A stretch of DNA of 8,778 bases from Pseudomonadota bacterium (GTDB taxonomy: Bacteria > Pseudomonadota > Gammaproteobacteria > Burkholderiales > Burkholderiaceae_D). Positions 3,657 through 8,778 of this stretch are shown in pieces. A program made the position numbers and the translations under genes. The notes under the pieces are model-generated. The model saw only the letters and a list, made by a program, of their open reading frames with translations. It was not told the DNA's origin and searched no databases. How positions within the stretch are numbered: the first letter of the stretch is position 1; each line of letters opens with the position of its first letter. Where the stretch lies: NCBI GenBank assembly GCA_018241865.1, contig JAFECY010000130.1, forward strand, positions 1 to 8,778. The letters are read 5' to 3'.

Positions 3657-5963
3657 CAGCGCTTCCGCACCCATCATCAGAGAATCGACCGCACGATCGA
3701 ATACCGGCGCGTATTCAGCCAGACGGATTGCGCCGTCGCGCAAAGCTTTGACCAACGATGCGGCGGAATAAATCAGCGGCTTGGAATTTTGTTCCATCTT
3801 GAAGATGTAGAGCGAACGGTGCTTGCTGATCCAGATCAGTCGCGCCGGCGCAGACGTATCGGCGGCATGCATCTGGACGCTGGTGCCGAGCTTCAGTTCA
3901 GTCAGCCATTCCGTATCGTTTTCCGCCGAGAATTGCTCGTTTTCCTGTACATCGACTTCGGCCGTTGCGCCACGCTGAGCCAGCACGCCCTCCACCACTT
4001 CCTCGATGACTTGCGGCGGCTCGGACAGCGTCCACGTGGCGTTGTCGCCGCTGACCACTAGGCGCGAGAACTCTTGGCGAATTTCTTCCAGAGTAGGTTG
4101 ATTCGGCGTCAGGGTCGCATCCGGGTTACCACGTAGGATCTGGGTATGCACGCCAACCAAGCTATCGAGCGCTGCTTGGCATTCGTCTTCCGGCATATGG
4201 ATCATCAACATGCCGATCTTCAAACGTTTAATCAGTCCCGGCAGCATGCGCATCAGGGCGCTGCGATCTTCCGGCGTTTGCTTCTGCTGACCGCTCCAAA
4301 TTAGTTCGGGCAAAATGTCACGATATTGCTCCGCGTTAGCGCCTTGCGCCAGTGCCCGTACCAGCACCCTGCTCCAAGCCTTCAGCACAAAATCGGCAAT
4401 GCGCTGATCTGGGTTGAAGGACATCACCAGATCGCGCAAGGCATTCACGGTATTTTGCTGCAGCACGCTTTGCCGTTCGGCTTCTTCGGCCGCTTGCACG
4501 CTCAATGCTGTTTCCGCATCGGCATTGCGCAACTGTTCTTCGAGGAAGCGCTCCAACTCCTCTAAGCAATCGTTGAAGATACCGACATCTTTGTCGAAAT
4601 CTTGCAGAGTGCGTTTTACTAGGCGACCAATTTCGGCATCCAGTTGTTTGCCCATCGGGGTGGCAACGTCCAACCCAACCGTAGCCGAACTCATACGATT
4701 CAGCAGCTTCCTAGCCGGGTGCTCGCTGTTCTGTAGCAAATCCGGTTCCAGCAATGCCGCCTTCAAGAAGGGAATCTGCAAACGACCAATTTGTAGCCGC
4801 AAGCTAGCCGGAATTTGCTCGTCTTCAAGGATAAAATCGAACAGCACCGCCACCACGTCGATCGAAAGGCGTTCTTCCGCGGTCGCTTGGTCGAGCTTTT
4901 CGCTTAGTTTGAATAACTGGTTCTGCTCCGCGGGTGCGGTTTCTTCTTCCGGCTGCTCGCTGGCGGCATGCTGAAAAGCGTCGAGTCGCGCCAGCACGCC
5001 GTCCGATGCCGGCGTCAATGCCGGAACAGCTTGGGTTTCTTCTGCACCGTCTGGTTGATTAAAAATTTTCCAAACGAAATTCTGAAAAGCTTCACCTGCC
5101 GCGACGCCGCCCATGCCAGCGCCTTCTCCGGGCGCGCTTCCGCTTTGGGAGGTGCCTGTTTCCAAGTTTTGCATCATGCGCTGCAAAACCGGCAGCACGC
5201 GCTGGTTGAAGTCCTCGGGCAACGGTGATGCGCTTGAGCCGGTATTGACGAAACCCGGATTCGGCGTATTCAAAGCAGCCAATTGCGCGGCCAATTGGTC
5301 GCGTTGATGGCGCTTGAGTTTGGTTGGACGCGCCAGCAGTTTGGCTTGAACGCCGCTAGCATCAAACACGTTGCAGATCGCGGCGTAATAATCGGATAGA
5401 TTGGCCGCTAGTGAGTTGGACAAATGGACGAATAAAATTTTCGCAACATCTTCGTCCTTCGTGCGGTCGCGCAACGACTCGTATAAAGCACGCGCATGTA
5501 GATAAGGACGGAAAGGATTCTCGCGCTCATGCACATCGGCATCGCCGTGAATCTGCGCGATCATGATGTTCAGGCGGCCTAGGTTTTCGTCGCAAGCATT
5601 GCGCAGACGCTGCACCAAGTGATCGACTTCAAGCTGACGATTGACGGTTTCATCGTCGATCAAGGACAGTCGGTCGGCCGAGATATTGCTCAAACCCTGG
5701 CGCAAATCGGTGTACATGGTGCGCATGCCGCGCTCCACACCTTCGCGATACAGGGTTTCGATACGATTGAGGAAAGCAACGCTGTCCTGACGCAATAGCT
5801 GAATCGCCGCGCCGATCGTGCGCTGATCGGCGCCGGAGCGCGATTCGTTCATGGCCTGCGCCATGCTATCGTCAGCGTCTTTCAGCATGGTACGAACCAG
5901 CGCTGAATACTTGAGCAGCGCGCGGTCTTTTGCCGATTGCAGGACACGATTTACAAATTGCAT
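3639..5963 (-). CDS. DUF1631 family protein
   Basis: This is a large, soluble, mostly helical protein of 774 residues, the usual size for DUF1631 (PF07793), a family common in beta- and gammaproteobacteria with no firmly known function. The N-terminal part (1-230) has family-like patterns, including QLLRQDSVAFLNRIETLY, NPFRPYLHARALYESL and a conserved basic stretch near LARPTKLKRHQRDQL. A low-complexity Gly/Ser/Glu linker follows (about 250-345). A helical middle region includes DVVAVLFDFILEDEQIP, LLNRMSS and DDCLEELERFLEEQL-type segments. The final 100 residues (EWLTELKLGTSVQM, ARLIWISKHRSLYIFK) form a beta-rich PilZ-like domain. No signal peptide or membrane segment is visible. ATG at 5961-5963 has GGTGA 7 nt upstream. 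It is transcribed alone from the promoter at 6011-6039. Confidence 0.88.
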   Translation of the reverse strand: MQFVNRVLQSAKDRALLKYSALVRTMLKDADDSMAQAMNESRSGADQRTIGAAIQLLRQDSVAFLNRIETLYREGVERGMRTMYTDLRQGLSNISADRLSLIDDETVNRQLEVDHLVQRLRNACDENLGRLNIMIAQIHGDADVHERENPFRPYLHARALYESLRDRTKDEDVAKILFVHLSNSLAANLSDYYAAICNVFDASGVQAKLLARPTKLKRHQRDQLAAQLAALNTPNPGFVNTGSSASPLPEDFNQRVLPVLQRMMQNLETGTSQSGSAPGEGAGMGGVAAGEAFQNFVWKIFNQPDGAEETQAVPALTPASDGVLARLDAFQHAASEQPEEETAPAEQNQLFKLSEKLDQATAEERLSIDVVAVLFDFILEDEQIPASLRLQIGRLQIPFLKAALLEPDLLQNSEHPARKLLNRMSSATVGLDVATPMGKQLDAEIGRLVKRTLQDFDKDVGIFNDCLEELERFLEEQLRNADAETALSVQAAEEAERQSVLQQNTVNALRDLVMSFNPDQRIADFVLKAWSRVLVRALAQGANAEQYRDILPELIWSGQQKQTPEDRSALMRMLPGLIKRLKIGMLMIHMPEDECQAALDSLVGVHTQILRGNPDATLTPNQPTLEEIRQEFSRLVVSGDNATWTLSEPPQVIEEVVEGVLAQRGATAEVDVQENEQFSAENDTEWLTELKLGTSVQMHAADTSAPARLIWISKHRSLYIFKMEQNSKPLIYSAASLVKALRDGAIRLAEYAPVFDRAVDSLMMGAEALRSARQ

Positions 5964-6010
5964 CAGGAATTCACCGTAAATGCTTCTGTTTATTGAAGAA
6001 TGACAGTCAA

Positions 6011-6039
6011 ATCATAGCGCACTCATGCATTTCTGACCA
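6011..6039 (-). promoter_or_regulatory. Promoter of the DUF1631 gene
   Basis: On the minus strand TGGTCA (6039-6034) and TATGAT (6016-6011) are separated by 17 bp, a fair housekeeping promoter. Transcription would start near 6004, giving a leader of about 40 nt with a GGTGA ribosome binding site at 5975-5971. Confidence 0.5.
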
Positions 6040-6134
6040 GAATTTGCCCGCCATTCTCCTCTTGCGTTGCCATCCTTCTCGCGAATGTGAGATTGTGCTT
6101 TGCGCTTTCACTCTCCCCCACAGGTGGCGCGGGT

Positions 6135-6140
6135 TAAAAT
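6135..6140 (+). promoter_or_regulatory. Possible -10 box of the FAD-dehydrogenase gene
   Basis: TAAAAT lies 57 bp before ATG 6198 in the divergent intergenic region. No good -35 stands at the right spacing; TTTCAC at 6106-6111 is too far upstream. This is only a weak candidate, chosen because a plus-strand promoter must exist between the divergent genes. Confidence 0.25.
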
Positions 6141-6197
6141 AACGCCCTTTTCGGCCATGCCGCGCCTCTCTGCCACCGAAAGTCAACAACACCTGCC

Positions 6198-7811
6198 ATG
6201 CTGCGCCTGACCGATCTTTCCCTGCCGCTCGACCACGCCGAAGGCGATTTGGCGGATGCCATCCTCGTCCGGCTGAAAATCACGGCAGACGAGTTAATTC
6301 GCTATACGATCTTCAAGCGCAGTGCCGACACCCGCAAAAAGCACTCGGCTAGTTTCATTTACACGCTCGACATCGTGCTCAAGGATGAAACCAGCGTACG
6401 TAACCGCTTGGCTGGCGACCGCCATGTCATGCCGACACCGGACACGTCTTATCATTTCGTCGCGCGCGCGCCGGCCAGTCTGCCACACCGTCCCGTCGTG
6501 ATCGGTTTCGGCCCGTGTGGCATTTTCGCTGCGCTGATTCTGGCGCAAATGGGTTTCCGCCCCATCATCCTAGAACGCGGCAAAGTGGTGCGCGAACGAA
6601 CCAAAGATACGTGGGGATTGTGGCGCAAACGTGAATTGCAGCCGGAATCGAATGTGCAATTCGGCGAAGGCGGTGCCGGCACCTTCTCCGACGGCAAGCT
6701 CTACAGCCAAGTCAAAGATACGAAGCATTACGGCCGCAAGGTGTTGACTGAATTCGTCAAAGCCGACGCGCCACCGGAAATCCTCTACATCAACAAACCA
6801 CACATCGGTACCTTTCGTTTGGTGAAAATGGTTGAACGCATGCGTGCCACCATCGAAGAATTGGGCGGCGAATTTCGTTTTGAGAGCAAGGCCGATCGAA
6901 TCGACATTCAGGATGGACAGGTGCGCGGCGTGACGCTGGCCAGCGGCGAACAGATTCCGACCAAGCATGTGGTGTTGGCAATCGGCCATAGCGCGCGCGA
7001 CACATTCCAGATGTTGTACGACTGCGGCGTGTACATGGAAGCCAAGCCATTCTCGATCGGCTTTCGCATCGAGCATCCGCAATCGTTGATCGACCGCGCC
7101 CGCTTCGGCTCGTATGCCGGCAATCCATTGCTGGGTGCGGCCGACTACAAACTGGTGCATCACTGCGCCAACGGTCGCTCGGTGTACAGTTTTTGCATGT
7201 GCCCCGGCGGCACCGTGGTTGCCGCCACCTCGGAACCGAATCGCGTCGTCACCAATGGCATGAGCCAGTATTCGCGCAACGAGCGTAACGCCAACAGCGG
7301 CATCGTAGTTGGCATCACGCCAGCCGATTATCCCGGCCATCCATTAGCCGGCATCGAATTTCAACGGAAGTGGGAATCACGTGCCTTCGAGCTTGGCGGT
7401 GGTAATTACGACGCGCCCGGACAACTGGTGGGGGATTTCATCAAGAATCGCCCTTCCGTGGCGCTCGGCGCGGTCACACCTTCTTACAAACCGGGCGTGC
7501 ATCTGGGCGATCTCAATCCCAGCCTGCCGGATTATGCAATTGCAGCGATACGCGAAGCCTTGCCGCAGTTCGACAAGCAGATCAAGGGATTCGCCATGAA
7601 CGACGCCGTGTTGACGGGTGTCGAGACGCGCACATCCTCGCCAGTACGCATCCAGCGCGGCGACGACTTCCAAAGCATCAATACCAAGGGGCTGTATCCG
7701 GCCGGTGAAGGCGCAGGCTATGCCGGCGGCATCATGTCAGCCGCCATCGATGGCATCAAAGTGGCAGAGGCGCTGGCGCTCGATATAAGTGCCGCAGCGC
7801 ATCCACAATGA
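6198..7811 (+). CDS. FAD-dependent dehydrogenase (COG2509-like NAD(P)/FAD oxidoreductase)
   Basis: This 537-residue protein has an N-terminal family-specific segment (about 1-95: RLTDLSLPLDHAEGDL, IFKRSADTRKK). A Rossmann FAD motif follows, VVIGFGPCGIFAALILAQMGF (G103-x-G105-x-x-G108), with the acidic ILERG end. ESNVQFGEGGAGTFSDGKLYS (about 150-170) is the signature of this uncharacterised dehydrogenase family. HVVLAIGHSARDTF and PFSIGFRIEH lie in the substrate domain. The C-terminal GLYPAGEGAGYAGGIMSAA (about residues 498-516) closes the flavin site. The family is widespread and cytoplasmic; its substrate is not established. The start ATG 6198 has no clear Shine-Dalgarno sequence, but the N-terminal motif begins right after it. 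It is alone on its strand between a divergent and a convergent gene. No terminator hairpin with a T tract is visible after the TGA. Confidence 0.9.
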   Translation: MLRLTDLSLPLDHAEGDLADAILVRLKITADELIRYTIFKRSADTRKKHSASFIYTLDIVLKDETSVRNRLAGDRHVMPTPDTSYHFVARAPASLPHRPVVIGFGPCGIFAALILAQMGFRPIILERGKVVRERTKDTWGLWRKRELQPESNVQFGEGGAGTFSDGKLYSQVKDTKHYGRKVLTEFVKADAPPEILYINKPHIGTFRLVKMVERMRATIEELGGEFRFESKADRIDIQDGQVRGVTLASGEQIPTKHVVLAIGHSARDTFQMLYDCGVYMEAKPFSIGFRIEHPQSLIDRARFGSYAGNPLLGAADYKLVHHCANGRSVYSFCMCPGGTVVAATSEPNRVVTNGMSQYSRNERNANSGIVVGITPADYPGHPLAGIEFQRKWESRAFELGGGNYDAPGQLVGDFIKNRPSVALGAVTPSYKPGVHLGDLNPSLPDYAIAAIREALPQFDKQIKGFAMNDAVLTGVETRTSSPVRIQRGDDFQSINTKGLYPAGEGAGYAGGIMSAAIDGIKVAEALALDISAAAHPQ

Positions 7812-7894
7812 AACCAAGTCCGAACACCAAGAAAAACGTCGGCAACACAACTGGCGAATCGAGTTCCTGGTCAGTCAGTAAAACTCAAGATTAG
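7808..7894 (+). CDS. Possible 28-residue small ORF coupled to the FAD gene
   Basis: An ATG at 7808 overlaps the TGA of the preceding gene as ATGA, the arrangement of translationally coupled genes. It runs 28 codons to TAG 7892-7894, overlapping the 3' end of the convergent substrate-binding gene by 4 bp. The peptide is hydrophilic, rich in Ser, Lys, Asn and Thr, with one Trp and no membrane segment. There is no Shine-Dalgarno sequence of note. It fills almost the whole 79-bp gap. It may be chance. Confidence 0.2.
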   Translation: MKPSPNTKKNVGNTTGESSSWSVSKTQD

Positions 7895-8778
7895 ACTGGT
7901 CGCTTCATCTGGCAAGAAGTCGGCTGCGTGCCGACGTAGGTGTCGATTTTCTGCTCGGTTTTCCAACCGTAGCCGGTGTGCTCTTGGTCATACCGAATCG
8001 TTTTGCCGTCAGTCTTGGTCCAAGTGACGATGTATAGTGGTTGCTGCAATTGGTGGTCGGCCTTGCGCATCTCGACTTCGCCATTCAGGCTCTTGAACTT
8101 CATGCCTTCCAGCGCCAACGCCACCTTGGTCGGGTCAATCGATTGTGCAGTTTTCATCGCTTTCGACAACATGGCGACGCCGGTGTACGTTGCTAGCGCA
8201 TAAAAATCGTCGTTGTATTTTTTCTTGAACGCATCGACGATTTCGTGGCCGACAAATCCTGCATTGTTCGGGTGCCAATAGACCACCATTTTCATGCGAT
8301 CCGCGCCGGCTGCGCCGATGGCTGTCGGTACGCCGGTGGTGCCGGCATAGTAGGTATAAAAATTGGCTTGCAGGCCAGCATCGTGCGCGGCTCGAATCAG
8401 CAAGGCAAGATCATTTCCCCAGTTGCCGGTGATGACGGCGTCTGCACCAGAAGCTTTGATTTTGGCGATATAGGGTGCGAAATCTTTCACCTGCCCAATC
8501 GGATGCAAGTCGTCGCCGACGATCTGCACATCGGGTCGCTTGCGTTGCAAATATTCTTTTGCAGCGCGCGACACTTGGTGGCCGAAACTATAGTTCTGGC
8601 CGATGATGTACACCTTCTTCACACTCTTGTCCCGCGCCATGTAGGTGGTCAGGGCTTCCATTTTCATATCGGAATTGGCGTCGAATCGAAAATGCCAAAA
8701 GCTGCAACGGCTGTTGGTCATGTCAGGATCAACCGCGCCGTAATTGATGAACAATACTTCCTTGCCGGGATGGCGTTC
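7891..8778 (-). CDS. Branched-chain amino acid-type ABC transporter substrate-binding protein (C-terminal part)
   Basis: The frame is open to the right edge, so the signal peptide and N-terminal lobe are outside the window. The visible 295 residues show the type I periplasmic binding protein pattern of the Leu/Ile/Val family: FINYGAVDPDMT, a VKKVYIIGQNYSFGHQV segment, VQIVGDDLHPIGQVKDFAPYIAKIKASGADAVITGNWGNDLALLIRAA, and TYTGVAMLSKAM near the hinge. The tail GYGWKTEQKIDTYVGTQPTSCQMKRPV is typical of Burkholderiales members. Two Cys, in SRCSFW and in the tail TSCQM, may form a disulfide. The protein would act in the periplasm, delivering a ligand to LivHMGF-type permeases; the ligand cannot be read here. 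The stop is TAA at 7893-7891, and no clear terminator follows. Confidence 0.92.
   Translation of the reverse strand, partial: ERHPGKEVLFINYGAVDPDMTNSRCSFWHFRFDANSDMKMEALTTYMARDKSVKKVYIIGQNYSFGHQVSRAAKEYLQRKRPDVQIVGDDLHPIGQVKDFAPYIAKIKASGADAVITGNWGNDLALLIRAAHDAGLQANFYTYYAGTTGVPTAIGAAGADRMKMVVYWHPNNAGFVGHEIVDAFKKKYNDDFYALATYTGVAMLSKAMKTAQSIDPTKVALALEGMKFKSLNGEVEMRKADHQLQQPLYIVTWTKTDGKTIRYDQEHTGYGWKTEQKIDTYVGTQPTSCQMKRPV

Noticed and set aside
6570..7340. Long minus-strand ORF opposite the FAD dehydrogenase (256 codons)
   Set aside because: It is antisense to a gene with clear flavin motifs; low-complexity shadow composition.
7919..7935. Hairpin GTCGGC-TGCGT-GCCGAC as a terminator
   Set aside because: It lies within the coding end of the substrate-binding gene and has no T tract; probably coding coincidence.

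Overview
The window looks like chromosomal DNA of a betaproteobacterium in Burkholderiales, most likely Oxalobacteraceae. The evidence is the gene content: a DUF1631 protein, a GhoS/DUF2622-like protein, a branched-chain amino acid binding protein with a Cys-containing C-terminal tail, and a HAD plus AbrB-like pair. Coding regions have moderate GC. This placement is an inference from recalled family patterns, not from a database search. No rRNA, tRNA, insertion sequence or CRISPR array is visible.

Layout. Positions 1-947 hold a co-directional plus-strand group: the end of an unrecognised gene, a small HAD-type phosphatase-like protein, and a 58-residue AbrB/MazE-fold protein. A hairpin at 982-1009 separates this group from a convergent minus-strand gene (1027-1347) for a GhoS-like (DUF2622) protein. 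Positions 1348-2078 are a 731-bp stretch with no convincing normal-sized gene. It is AT-rich in its right half and dense in signals: a near-consensus plus-strand promoter, six successive stem-loops (one displaying an anti-Shine-Dalgarno sequence), an intrinsic terminator reading on the minus strand, a near-perfect LexA-type box, a very short ORF with an ideal ribosome binding site, and a dyad beside the promoter of the next gene.

Positions 2079-3614 hold azoR (FMN-dependent NADH-azoreductase) and a pirin gene, probably one redox or quinone-stress operon. They converge on a large minus-strand DUF1631 gene (3639-5963) with a strong stem-loop at the junction. A divergent promoter region (5964-6197) separates DUF1631 from a 537-residue FAD-dependent dehydrogenase (6198-7811). 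The window ends inside a minus-strand periplasmic substrate-binding protein gene (7891-8778, C-terminal part only).

Most genes are ordinary housekeeping or accessory genes. The most interesting part is the 1348-2078 intergenic region, which may encode an undescribed structured small RNA, possibly on both strands, and possibly under SOS control. That idea rests on sequence patterns only.
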